Positions 54,015-64,000 of a DNA stretch of 64,000 bases are shown one piece after another. Position numbers and translations under genes: made by a program. Each line of letters begins with the position of its first letter. Position 1 is the first letter of the stretch. The notes beneath the pieces were generated by a model. That model was given only the letters and a program-made list of their open reading frames with translations, ran no database searches and was not told the DNA's origin. The DNA lies in NCBI GenBank assembly GCA_017163975.1, contig JAFFSR010000396.1, positions 372,001-436,000 on the forward strand, given 5' to 3'. This stretch comes from Anastatus disparis. Lineage: Eukaryota; Arthropoda; Insecta; Hymenoptera; Eupelmidae.

Positions 54015-54911
54015 ATGTGTATGGATTGCAATAACAACAAAAAGTCGTCAATGATATTAGCATTTTTAATCATTATCTTTGTAACTAATTCATCGCTCAT
54101 AATGGGACATCGCCCTATACCTACTAATTCAACTTTTTTGCAATTCAGCAATAATGGAAATAGCAATAATAAAAGTCAGTCTGTTTTTTATGGAACTAAT
54201 AAGGTTGCACTATCAGATATAATAAGAACTTTGAAAGAAAATTATTCTTTTCATTTAGATGGCTATAACAGTAGTTTACATCACCATCATCATCATAAAA
54301 TTGGTCTGAATATGATGGATGAAAAAACGCCTTTATTTCCCACAGACCTTTTTAGCATTGAAGAACGTCGTCATGGAGCTGTTATATTACACGTGCTAGG
54401 CGTCGTATATATGTTTGTCGCATTGGCGATTGTTTGTGATGAATTTTTCGTACCATCTTTAGATGTTATAATTGAAAAGTTAGATATTGCTGATGATGTA
54501 GCTGGGGCAACGTTCATGGCCGCAGGAGGTTCTGCTCCGGAATTATTTACATCAATAATCGGTGTGTTTGTATCATTTGACGATGTAGGAATAGGTACTA
54601 TTGTTGGTTCAGCGGTTTTCAATATACTTTTTGTAATTGGAATGTGTGCAATTTTTTCGAAAACAGTATTATCCCTAACATGGTGGCCACTCTTTCGTGA
54701 TTGTACTTTCTATAGTATGAGCTTACTTACCTTAATATATTTTTTTAAAGACAATTATATATATTGGTACGAAGCATTAATACTTTTCGGATTTTATTTA
54801 ATATACGTTAGTTTTATGAAGTGGAATAGACCCATGGAAAAGTTTGTTAAAAGTATTCTTTATCATAATAGGGTTACCAGAGTACGATCTACTGATCAAC
54901 TGATGCCAATG
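54015..54911 (+). CDS. K+-dependent Na+/Ca2+ exchanger, 5' exon
   Basis: The 299 codons encode the N-terminal half of an NCKX (SLC24-type) exchanger, which exports Ca2+ with K+ in exchange for Na+ at membranes. After a hydrophobic TM0/signal segment (13-30) comes an extracellular loop with a six-histidine run (89-94). TM segments and the alpha-1 repeat follow (165-207): [17 protein letters not shown] with the key Glu176, then [18 protein letters not shown]. The exon ends in phase 0 at ATG/GTAAGG; the ten codons read past it look intronic. The alpha-2 repeat was not found up to 64 kb, so the intron is long or the copy is partial. It is the only host-type gene in the window. Confidence 0.85.
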
Positions 54912-55191
54912 GTAAGGATTACTAAAATAACTTTGACACTATAAGGATATATAAGATACATATAATGTAATAATTAAAAAGATAACTAACAACTAATAAA
55001 TGTAATAACTAATAATAACAGTTTATATTTTAAATGTAAAAAAATATTGAAAAACTATTATAAATATTTTATATAAGTAATATAAATTATTTTTGCTAAA
55101 CAAATAAAAAAAAAATATCAGATTCTTGGGATATATTATCTGAGCAAAATTTTGTATAAGTATGCGTTAGAATCTTAAAACTTAGAAAAAT
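54912..55191. other. Probable start of an NCKX intron
   Basis: AT-rich, beginning GTAAGGATTACTAAAATAAC. No further exon seen. Confidence 0.5.
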
Positions 55192-55520
55192 TTAAAAGAA
55201 AGTCGCATATCTCAGTCCTTTTCAAATCAAATAATCAATTTTTTGCGAAAACTAAAAAATTTTAACGAAAAATAAAGAGAAAGCTGCATCTAATATCAAG
55301 AAAAGCTAAATTTTCTTGAATAAAAAGATTAATTTTATCGCTTTGTTTTCAAAAAAAACCTTGGAAAACCAAATTGCTTACCTTAACCTCTGTTTAAAAT
55401 TTTTAAAGATTTCCTGTCAAACAAGGCGATAAAATTAAGTCTCCCTTGAAAAAGAAAATATTGCTTTGATACAGGATACAGCTTTTTGTTTATTTTTTTT
55501 AAATTATTAATCTGTCTAGA
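55192..55520. mobile_element. Foldback family P1, copy E
   Basis: TTAAAAGAAAGTCGCATATC begins it. AAAGAGAAAGCTGCATC and TTTTCAAAAAAAACCTTGGA match other P1 copies. The right end is eroded where it meets the P4 copy. Confidence 0.6.
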
Positions 55521-55539
55521 CATGATGATGGTGATGATT

Positions 55540-56033
55540 TTCCTAGTTACAGACAATTCAAGAAAATCATCGAAAAAGTTACTAGATTTTGAAACGTTTA
55601 TAAGTCTTCAGCACAGCTAGAAGCTTAAAACTTTTCTTAAATAAAAGCTAAGCTCAAATCCTCTTGAAATAGCACTCACAGTATCTCAAAATATTATTTT
55701 TTGCACAGTAATAGCGTAATAAAGTCTTTATTCAGTCTTTATTACTCTATAACTGAAGGAAAAAATATTATTTTGAGATACTGTAAGTGCTATTTTGAAA
55801 GGATTTGGGCTCATCTTTCGTTTAAAAAAAGTTTTAAGTTTCTAGCTGTTAATGCTGAAGAATTATAAACGTTTAAAAATCTTGTAACTTTTTCAATGAT
55901 TTTCTTTGTCTGTAACTAGGGAAATATTGAGCATTAGGGTTTGAAATTCTGGCATCCTCCATATTTTGACATCTAAAAAATTATCCTAAAGTTTGAGCAA
56001 ATTTCGTGATCCGGAGGTTTGACCCTCTCCTAG
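55540..56033. mobile_element. Foldback family P4, copy 3
   Basis: TTTTCCTAGTTACAGACAATTCAAG on the left and GATCCGGAGGTTTGACCCTC-TCCTAG on the right. Its left terminus is missing. Confidence 0.75.
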
Positions 56034-57459
56034 TCAGTTATAAATAAGTAGTTTTTTATGAATCAGAAACAAAAATTATAGATTTTTTAATTACAAATTC
56101 AAATTTATCAAAAAAATTACATGTTATCAATAAAATAGAAAAATATTAAAAAAATTTATTGAAATTAATGCGATTAGATTAAATATAATTAAAGTTACAA
56201 CTATAATAATAAATTATTTACACTTTTTTTTAAAATTATTTATAATACAATAATAATGTTTTGTTCCTTTTTGCGGGGCCCTGATTAGGTACTGTCCTGA
56301 ACACACGAGTCTCCTTAAGTTCCCATAATTTTTTCAGCAAAAAATGTTAATGTGTTTATGACTATGCAGAAATGAATGGATAATTATATAGATTGAATAA
56401 ATATATAATAATAAGTAATTTAATGTTTAAAATAAAGTATTGCATATATAATATTATCGTCTGTGTTTACGATATTGCGGCGTGGCTACATGTCGTATTT
56501 TATAGATGTTCTCTAGCAATAATCGCCTTTTTCGCTTGAATATTAATTAATTCCGATCCTCCAAGGTAGTAACTGATAAGTATTAAAAGCATCATACGTT
56601 TATCAAATGATTTTCTATTTATAAAAAAATCCTTATTAAAATCTGTATGTTAATATAGCAGAATTTCTAAAATGAAAACGATAATAACCTGACTTTCCAT
56701 TACACTACATGTAAAAAGTGATGGAATTAAAAATACCAATATCTGTACTATTAGGTAGGCAATCGTTTTCAAATTTCAACCAAGGCTTATTTACACCCAT
56801 ATCAACCTTTATGCCAAGTTTCATCTAAAACTCTATGTTTATTCCTCTACCGATAGTACTCCCTTAAAAGCACGCAAAATGTATGTTAAAAATGTACTCT
56901 GCTACGGTCAAGGGGTTAAGGGTAACACGAGATAATATTTAGAACCAACATGTTTTTTTTAATAAACAAATTAATTTGTTATGAACAATAACAAAAAAAA
57001 ATTTTTTTTTTTTACATATTTTATATAAATAGAACGGTTGTTTATACAATAAATTTTTTTATATAATTTTATAAAAAATTTATATTCTTTCAGAAAAAAT
57101 TCAAAAAAGTATTGTCTTTTTTATACAATGATAATTAATCCTCTTATCATAAAAATCCTCACATAATTTTAAAAAAGCTTTCAGCGTGCTTGCATTTATA
57201 ATATTATTATTATTACTATTATTATAATTATTAATTTGATCATAATTTATAGATAACATGAATATTTAGATCATGAAGAATAAGACGTTGAAATGTATTT
57301 TAATGTTTTCTGTACATTTAATCAGGAAATTTTAATTATAATATTCTTATAATTTTTCATGGTTATACTAGGACGTAGTCTGCAGAACGATTGCAACGTA
57401 AGAATTTCGCAGTTGGACGTAAATTTAATATTGAATTAAATACAAAAATTATTGACGCA
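56034..57459. other. Unassigned stretch
   Basis: AT-rich with no gene recognised. The only GC-richer segments are TTTTTGCGGGGCCCTGATTAGG near 56271 and AAAGCACGCAAAATG near 56870. (TTATTA)n-like repeats lie near 57200. Confidence 0.45.
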
Positions 57460-57720
57460 ACGTGAATTCTTTTTAAATGATTATAACAAAGCTCAGCTAA
57501 TAAATTTCCTCTGAATTCAAGTGGCAAACATGCCACTTTGGTTGCTAAAGAAGATGCTGATACTCTTATTATTTCAAGAGCCTTAAGAGAAGCGACGCTT
57601 CTAAATAATAATGTTGTAATATAGTGAGCAACGATGCTGATTTTTCAGTTTCGATGGTACAAGCACAGGCTCATAGAGTGATATGTAATAATTTATATTT
57701 TCAAAGGACTATAATTAAAG
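57460..57720 (+). pseudogene. Fragment of a TE-associated (PIN-like?) protein gene
   Basis: Three frame pieces in order: FLLNDYNKAQLINFL, then KHATLVAKEDADTLIIS, then VIVSNDADFSVSM. The E/D-DADTLI and NDAD patterns recall insect and cnidarian transposon-linked proteins with a nuclease-like acidic fold. Two frameshifts separate them. It is short and old; the name is a guess from pattern. Confidence 0.4.
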
Positions 57721-57740
57721 GTAAATCTAAACTGTGCGTT

Positions 57741-57790
57741 AACAGGAGGCCTAACTATCTGTCTTTGTCTAATAGCGTTTTTCAATAAAA
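57741..57790. repeat. P3 end fragment
   Basis: AACTATCTGTCTTTGTCTAA followed by TAGCGTTTTTCA matches the P3 arm (34090-34130), preceded by CAGGAGGCCT. Confidence 0.7.
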
Positions 57791-58490
57791 AAAACAAATA
57801 AACGTATATATTATTTTTCTAAATGATAAAAAAGTTTAAAATTCAATAGGGGTAATCGCAGATTCCGAAGCGGTTTTATGGCATTTCAAGCTGTAAAAAG
57901 TAAACATTTCCATTAAAAGCGTATTAAGTCCATTTCGAATGATCTTCCGCAGCTTTTCTAAAGTTTTATCTATTTGTTCCCATATAGATTTTAGATCAGG
58001 ATGTCGAAAACATCATTTTTCCAGAGTTTCGGCCAATTCGACTAAGACCCACTTTCCATAAGGTTTGTGCGGGTTTCTTTAGCAAAATATATTGATTTAA
58101 TTGGTATTTTTAGTGGGCACGATACATCATATTTTTTGTAATAAAAGTAAAGGAAAACTGCTAAAAATACCTAAGAATGAGTCAAAGTCATTTGCAGAAC
58201 CATTTTATCAATAATCGCTCGACACTAGACAGTTATTTGCAAATGGTCAACAATTAATAATTTATATATACAGCATGAGATGTAATTTAAAAAAAAGAAT
58301 AAAATTATCTTAACAATTGTTATACTTGTATTAAATTTAAGTTACAATGTATGTACGTTCTGGAGATGCGGAAAAATAGTCATAATTACAAATTTCATTT
58401 ATGATGATTGTATAGGATGGTGAAAAATTGTAAATATTTCCTTTGAAAAATATAAATTTTTAATTTAATGATACAAACATTTTATTTATA
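57791..58490. other. Unassigned stretch
   Basis: No gene or repeat identified; weakly AT-rich. Confidence 0.4.
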
Positions 58491-58494
58491 TATA

Positions 58495-58915
58495 ATACAC
58501 ACGTATAAACACCTAAACACACTTACAAACACGTGCAAACATGTACAAACACGTACACACGCGTAGGGACACATCCAACACGTATACACACGTACAAACA
58601 AGTACGAACACTTACAGCCACGTACATACATTTACAAGATCGCAAACACACACATAGACATGTACACACACGTAGAAACATGTACACGCACGTACACATA
58701 CGTATAAACACGTACACACACGTATAAACACGTACACACACGTATAAACACCTGAACACACTTACAAACACGTACATGCTCGTACAAAAACGTACAAACA
58801 CCTAAAACCACATACACATATGTACACACACGTACACACACCTAAAACACCTACACACACCTGAAACACCTACACACACGTACAAACACGTACACAAACG
58901 TAGAAACACGTAAAC
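58495..58915. repeat. ACACGTA(C/A)A minisatellite
   Basis: Around 34 copies of a 12-bp unit such as CACACGTACAAA, with variants AACACCTA and ACACTTAC. The frames of 64-92 codons here are repetitive artefacts. Confidence 0.95.
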
Positions 58916-59085
58916 GTCTCTCCGTCTACGTCTTTTCGTCTCCATTCTTCCGTTTTCGTCTCTCCGTCTTTACCTTTACATCTCTCTGTCTCCGTTTGTT
59001 CATCTTCGTCCCTCTGTTCTGTGTCTCATTTTTTCATCTCTGTCTTTTTGTCTGGGTGTCTGTCTCCCTATCTTCCTTTTTATGA
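58916..59085. repeat. Pyrimidine-rich CGTCTCT repeat
   Basis: Degenerate CGTCTCTCCGTCT units follow the minisatellite directly. Confidence 0.85.
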
Positions 59086-59594
59086 AATCGTTCCGTGATT
59101 CCGATGCTGCCCTTTGACTCTGTTTCTTTGCCTCTGTTCATACACACGTATGTTTACACATTGATGCTGGTGTTTGAGTTGATGATGATGATGATGGCGA
59201 TGATGATCATGATATGTTTATTATTTAATGAATTTCAAATTTTACTTTTCGTCCCAAATCTGTTTATAGGACTCATCAGTAAAGCTTTGTGAGAGAATAC
59301 AATCTTGATAAATAGCCATTATTATAGTTTATTCTGATTAAAAAGAAATTTCTAGATAAATATTTTCACTTCTGAACTTATATTTGTAATTAATTAGAAG
59401 CATTTCGAGAAATCATCAACTAAACTTTTATTGAGGACGCATCAAGGCTTGATACTATAGTGATTATTTTTAATTATTTTCTTGTATTATTTGATTTGTT
59501 CAGATTGTCTTCTTTATTATAACAGATCCTGCTTTAGACAATACTTTTGATAATAATTTCAGTTCTTTTTTGCTTAGCATTAATATTAATACCC
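59086..59594. other. Spacer with (GAT)n
   Basis: GATGATGATGATGATGGCG at about 59180 is a short (GAT)n. Otherwise nothing recognised. Confidence 0.5.
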
Positions 59595-60425
59595 GCGTTC
59601 CTTTAATTACCCAGCGCTTACAATAGCAGTCGTGTTATTTTTATTATATAACGTTTACAATAAAAGTGGTCGAGTTCCTGTAACCATACAGCGTTCAAAA
59701 TAGCATGAATACTTAATTACACAGCGCTTACAATTAAATCCTAGCATTGAAAATTATTTTTAAATTCATTATATCTGTCAGGTCGAACACAAAAAAATAA
59801 AGGAGACGTATTTTTTCTTCTACAGAAAAAAAATCAAAACTCAAGAAGATAGAGGCAGTTAAAATTGTATGCGACGTCACATTATTATAATAATGTGACG
59901 TCATGTATCATGGCGCTATATCTATATATATCAAAATTGTATTAACTTACAACGGCTATAACTTTTGCAATTCAACATATTAAAAAAAAAAAAAAAATAC
60001 GGGTCTTTTATTTTTTCGTATTCTATCTGACGAATATAATACATTTTTTCATGCAAAAACCCAATAGCATCCGCGTTTTTTTAACCACACAGCACTCAAA
60101 GTACCAGCTACGAATTTGTAACCACACAGCGCTCAAAAAAGCAACTGTGAATTTTTAATTACACAGCGCTTACAATAATTGTTGCGTTTTTCATCTTCAG
60201 CTCTTAAAATAGTAGCCACGTTTTTTAAACCAGATAGTGTTTTGAAAAGCAGTAGCGAATTCCTAATTACACAGCGCTTACAGTAGTTTTAGCGTTCTTT
60301 CTCATCACAGCACTTACAATAACAACCATTTTTTTTTCTAGCCACACAGCATTTTAAAAAGCAATCGCGTTTTTCAATGGCACAGAACTAACAATAGCTG
60401 CCGTGATTTTTACCACACAGCGCTA
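59595..60425. repeat. ~37-bp minisatellite, interrupted
   Basis: About 13 degenerate units of ACACAGCGCTTACAATAGC plus a (G)CGTTTTTAATT part. The array is split by the TGACGTCA-bearing repeat (59765-60060). Confidence 0.8.
59790..60055. repeat. Dispersed repeat with paired TGACGTCA, copy 2
   Basis: Inverted relative of 3838-4115. The centre GCGACGTCACATTATTATAA and AATGTGACGTCATGTATC is a perfect-looking hairpin carrying the two motifs. Confidence 0.65.
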
Positions 60426-60600
60426 ATTCAACTCTACTTCATAATTTTTAATTTCTTTATATTTAATACTATATTAGAGTTTCAAATATGTTTGATTTTA
60501 TTTTCTTATTCATTATATTTAATTTTTGTATTGTGGTTTTATAATATTTCTTTGTAAACGATGTTTGTATAGACCATTTTATCTTTAACTTTTCTTAAAT
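60426..60600. other. Unassigned AT-rich
   Basis: No feature seen. Confidence 0.4.
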
Positions 60601-62640
60601 TTCATCAATTAGATTGCGCTTTGACAATATTTCATTTGGAATTTGTATAACTACATTTCCGTTTTCATATTTTGAATGAAAATTACCATTAAAAATGTAC
60701 CCATAAATAGTTTTTTTTTACACAATTTCCTACTATCTGGTTCTATTTTCATGTTTTACTATTGGCAATATTTGTCTAAAATCACCTGATATGATTAAAT
60801 GTTTTCCCTCCAAACGGATAATTATTATCACATGCATGTTTATACATGCGATCGACGGCTTCAAAAGCGTATTTTGATGTCATTGTGATTTTATCCCAGA
60901 TAAAAATTGATACATTTTTAATTTTTTTACCCATTTCGCTGTTTGTACTAATATCACATATTGTGTCTTCAGATATGTTCAACGGTAATTTAAATGCTGT
61001 ATGTACTGTCACAACGTCATGTAATAAATTAGCCGCTACACCTGTCCATGATACAACTAAATAGTTGATTCTATGAATTTTTAGATAAGTTATAATTATA
61101 TTTAATAAGTAGCTTTCACCACTTCCACCTGGACCGTCTAGATATATATATATATATACTTTTCAGTGCAATTTGTATTTAATGAATTTATTACTGTATT
61201 ACAAATAGTCGTTTGAGCATATGATAGAGTATCAATAATTGACCGAAAATTATTAACATTATTTACTGTACTATATTTATTTTCGTTATTTTCAATATAG
61301 TATTCTGAAGTAGGTAAATTAAAGTCACTTAATTGGAATCCAGTATTAGTTAAAATATCATTAATTATGCTCATCTTCACCTTTTTGTTCATTCATTTTT
61401 GGAGGGTAAAAATAGATTTTATATTTTTCATATCATTTTCGAGCATTAATTGGATTGTGAAATGTACAAATGTAACCGAATGATTGACAAAGAGCTTCTG
61501 GAAATCGAGATTTACAAGATTCTTCTAAACATTTATCCCATTCATCATCGATTTCAATTAAATTTCTTGCTTCGGCTGCTTGAAACAATATTAAGTATGT
61601 AATTCCATCAAAAGTTTTTCAGCTTTCAAAAGATGTTGCAGCTTTAAAGTAAAGCAGAAGTAATCTTAAGAAGAATCTTTCTCTTTGTTTTTGATTAACT
61701 AAGTACATTATGATTAGAATAGGTTTTATAGTTTTTATTCTTTTCGTCCATGTTTTATGTATTCGATTAAAAACATAATTTTGCGGTACATCAAAACAAA
61801 AGTAATTATGTGCCTCTGGGTCACTTTTATTAAGTTCAAACCATGCTATTAGTGTTGTATTTACATTTTTCTCATCAATTTCGTGTTCGCATCCTTCTTT
61901 AAAATACACATATTGTTTATTTTCATTGTGAACGGATAATCTATAAATTGTATGAGAAAGTTCACTTATATTTTATTCCTATATACGATGCAAAGATTCT
62001 GGTGGGCAACCGTATCTTGTGTTTATATATTGTTTGATTTCATAATAAAACATATCCAAATCATTCGTTTCATCCGTTTCATCATTAGTATTACTTTCAG
62101 TATTTAATTCACTTGCTTTCATTTTGATAAATGCACAATCATATTCTTTGAAGCAGTATTTAAATAAGCAGTATTTTATAACTTCTATTGTTTAACATAA
62201 TTCAATATTAATATGACAGTTAAACTTTAGTAAAAAAATACGGGTTATCAGAAACCACAAAGCTATTGTCTGCCCATGTGTTTTTTGTGTATAATATCTC
62301 ATTTTTATTATTTCTTCGTCGATAAATAAGATAACCATTTGTCATTATTGTAGTTTTATTAAATCGTTTCGGAAAATTTTTTGGACACTTTCCTGATTTT
62401 TTATCCGTACAAGGTAAGTTTTTATTCTGATCTTCACAAGAGCCAAGGATCATAAATTATTTAACTATTTCATATAATCTGGAACTCTCATTCTTATTTG
62501 GAATTTTAGCAACTATAAATTTATTAACGTCATTACTATTGTAAATTTTATCATCTTTACTTAAAAATATTAGCATATAGGCATGCCGTAATCCTCTCTT
62601 TTGAAATTTTACTACGTATGAATAGGCAATGCATTTTCCC
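60600..62640 (-). pseudogene. Decayed Helitron (Rep/helicase)
   Basis: Helitrons encode a fused HUH replication initiator and PIF1-type helicase. Pieces in order on the minus strand: a Rep block (62640-62457) with FQKRGLRHAYML, where the HUH-type second His has become Tyr; a block with SGKCPKNFPKRF and GYLIYRRR (62453-62220); a loop block (about 62160-61980) ending RYGCPPESLHRI; LIAWFELNKSDPEAHNYF and RERFFLRLLL (61909-61619); then the helicase. Walker A is GPGGSGES at about 61130, with Glu replacing the catalytic Lys. SIFIWDKITM and GDFRQILP motifs follow near 60900 and 60770. At least six frame breaks and a (TA)n insertion are present. Only a non-functional internal part remains; the ends were not located. 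Confidence 0.85.
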
Positions 62641-63420
62641 AAAATATGTTTTTTAGAAAGGGTACCCCCCGTTAAGATAGTCAATTTTGCCCTGTCCTTG
62701 AAATTTTTGTTTGACCTTGTAACTTTGTTTTGGATAAAAAAAATACTTTTTGTCATATTTGCAGACCGCAACCCCCTCCCCCCTGTCCACAGCATGGAAA
62801 AAATGACTTTTTCACTATTTATCTTTTTTCTCCGCATCTAGTCAATAAAAAAACCCCAAGAAAATCGTATTTATAGTTTAAATGGTTACAAATCATGTAA
62901 AATTTTTTCAGAAAGTTTTGATGATGCTATATAACCTAAAAGGATAAAAAAAAAATCAAACCCTTCCTATTTTCACGAAAATGCGGTACAGGGCCAATTC
63001 TTGCAAGACACTTGTATTTTATTTAAAATTACTTGCCTGAATTTTTCCAAATATTTCCTGTTGGTGCGCCATAGTTAAAAATGCAAAATACTCATTTTTT
63101 CGACGTTTTTGACTGATTGTAGCTCATTTGCAGTCTTTGTATTATTATTTATAGATCCACATTTTAGATTAGGTATTTAAACACTTCTTTCATGATTTTG
63201 TTGATATTTCACTACTTTATATATGATAAAATCTTTTAAATATTATATTGCTTTAATAAAAGTGAATATTTTGATAAATAAGTCATTTCACAGGTACAGC
63301 TATATTAAGTACGGTCAAAATATCAACTTAGGATTACATATGAATTTATATTTCGTAAGAAAAACTCATCAATACAAACATTATCATCATGATTTAATAA
63401 TATGAACCCTGACTTTAGCA
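62641..63420. other. Unassigned stretch, truncates the Helitron
   Basis: The Helitron text stops at about 62640. The following CCCCCCGTTAAGATAGTCAA and a poly-C/A stretch (62770) belong to other DNA. No gene or repeat partner found. Confidence 0.4.
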
Positions 63421-64000
63421 TTTTTAACACTATGTAATCTAAATCTGCGCTTAAGTCACACTTTTGCGAGAGCTATGTGGTCTATTTTTACACTGTGTAA
63501 AAAAATGTGAGTATGCGAGTACATTGGAATCTTGTTTACATGTCTCATATTAATATTACAATATTGAATATATTTTTTCAGTCTTCGACGAGAGCTCGTC
63601 GTGAACACACGTGTTTGCAAACAATCCATGTATCTCAACGAAGTTAAGCAATAGTATAGTGAAAACACAACAGTCTATATTGATTAAAACTTATACCTTT
63701 AATTGCGCTTTGGTGTAATTAAAGAAGATGACTGCGGGAGAAGCATCTCCTGGCAGGAGTGAAATACGAACGTTCCAAGCAAAAAGTGTAGAAAATATCA
63801 GTTATGCAGATACGACCCAAACATTCAAGTTCCCAAAAAGAAACCAAGGATTAATATTAGTATGTGTAGATGAACTCAACCTAACAGATTATACCTGTGC
63901 GATAGGAGATATTGTCAGCCCAAAAAATGTAATAGCATTAACAAAAACTTCAAACAATCGTATTTGTATCTATTTAGCATCAAAAGAACTAGTAGACAAA
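63421..64000 (+). mobile_element. 5' end of a non-LTR retrotransposon (edge)
   Basis: A ~300-bp GC-richer leader (with ACGAGAGCTCGTCGTGAAC, a hairpin, at 63578-63596) precedes an open ORF1 start. The exact 5' end is unknown. The element continues beyond the window. Confidence 0.55.
63728..64000 (+). CDS. LINE ORF1-type protein, partial
   Basis: ATG at 63728 and 91 open codons to the window edge with no stop. The product reads MTAGEASPGRSEI, then KFPKRNQGLILVCVDEL, DYTCAIGDIVSPKNV and SNNRICIYLASKELVD. The last parts match the pattern of an RNA-binding-like domain in ORF1 (gag-like) proteins of insect non-LTR retrotransposons. Such proteins coat the element RNA. The intact frame suggests a fairly young copy. 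The assignment is from memory of the family pattern. Confidence 0.6.
   Translation, partial: MTAGEASPGRSEIRTFQAKSVENISYADTTQTFKFPKRNQGLILVCVDELNLTDYTCAIGDIVSPKNVIALTKTSNNRICIYLASKELVDK

Noticed and set aside
53957..54166. Antisense 69-codon frame over NCKX
   Set aside because: Shadow of a real exon.
58523..58841. Frames of 64-92 codons, some starting MFVRF
   Set aside because: Translations of the 12-bp minisatellite.

Overview
The window looks like nuclear DNA of an insect. It is very AT-rich, carries TATA plus TCAGT-type initiator promoters and short spliced introns, and is filled with insect-type transposons. The order of insect cannot be settled from this sequence. Only one ordinary host gene is visible, a 5' exon of a K+-dependent Na+/Ca2+ exchanger (NCKX) at 54.0 kb. 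Nearly everything else is mobile or repeat DNA, often nested several layers deep.

The main object is a Polinton/Maverick (adintovirus-like element) at 6513-24038, 17,526 bp. Its ends are fixed by a perfect 6-bp target duplication (TACATA) and by inverted terminal repeats that are themselves foldback palindromes. On the minus strand it carries a protein-primed-type DNA polymerase B with spliced 5' exons, then an overlapping train: packaging ATPase, two small conserved Polinton proteins, a PLA2-like protein, a retrovirus-like integrase with chromodomain, penton-like minor capsid protein, a basic core-like protein, double-jelly-roll major capsid protein, an exonuclease-family fragment, an adenain-like protease and a possible PC4-like protein. 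Two plus-strand accessory genes are intact: a 71-codon gene with a 5'UTR intron and a 305-codon acidic/zinc-ribbon protein with SUMO-interaction-like motifs. Many core genes are broken by stops, frameshifts, a deletion between polymerase motifs A and C, and a transposon inside the polymerase gene. The copy is therefore a fossil.

The Polinton lies between two inverted copies of a long repeat built of roughly 185-bp subrepeats (about 0.33-3.77 kb and 24.7-32.74 kb). The right copy is interrupted by a 4.5-kb DNA transposon (26406-30923) with about 800-bp TIRs, a TATA target duplication and a nearly intact DDE-like transposase.

From 33 to 53 kb there is no recognisable gene. This stretch is a dense collection of palindromic (foldback) elements, most of them bounded by TTAA, plus tRNA-derived repeats, solo LTRs, microsatellites and an AT-rich 4.8-kb composite element. 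Empty and filled sites within the window support TTAA as the target.

From 54 kb on come the NCKX exon, more foldback elements, a fragment of a TE-associated gene (57.5 kb), minisatellites (58.5 and 59.6-60.4 kb), a decayed Helitron on the minus strand (60.6-62.64 kb), and at the right edge the open 5' end of a non-LTR retrotransposon ORF1 running out of the window.
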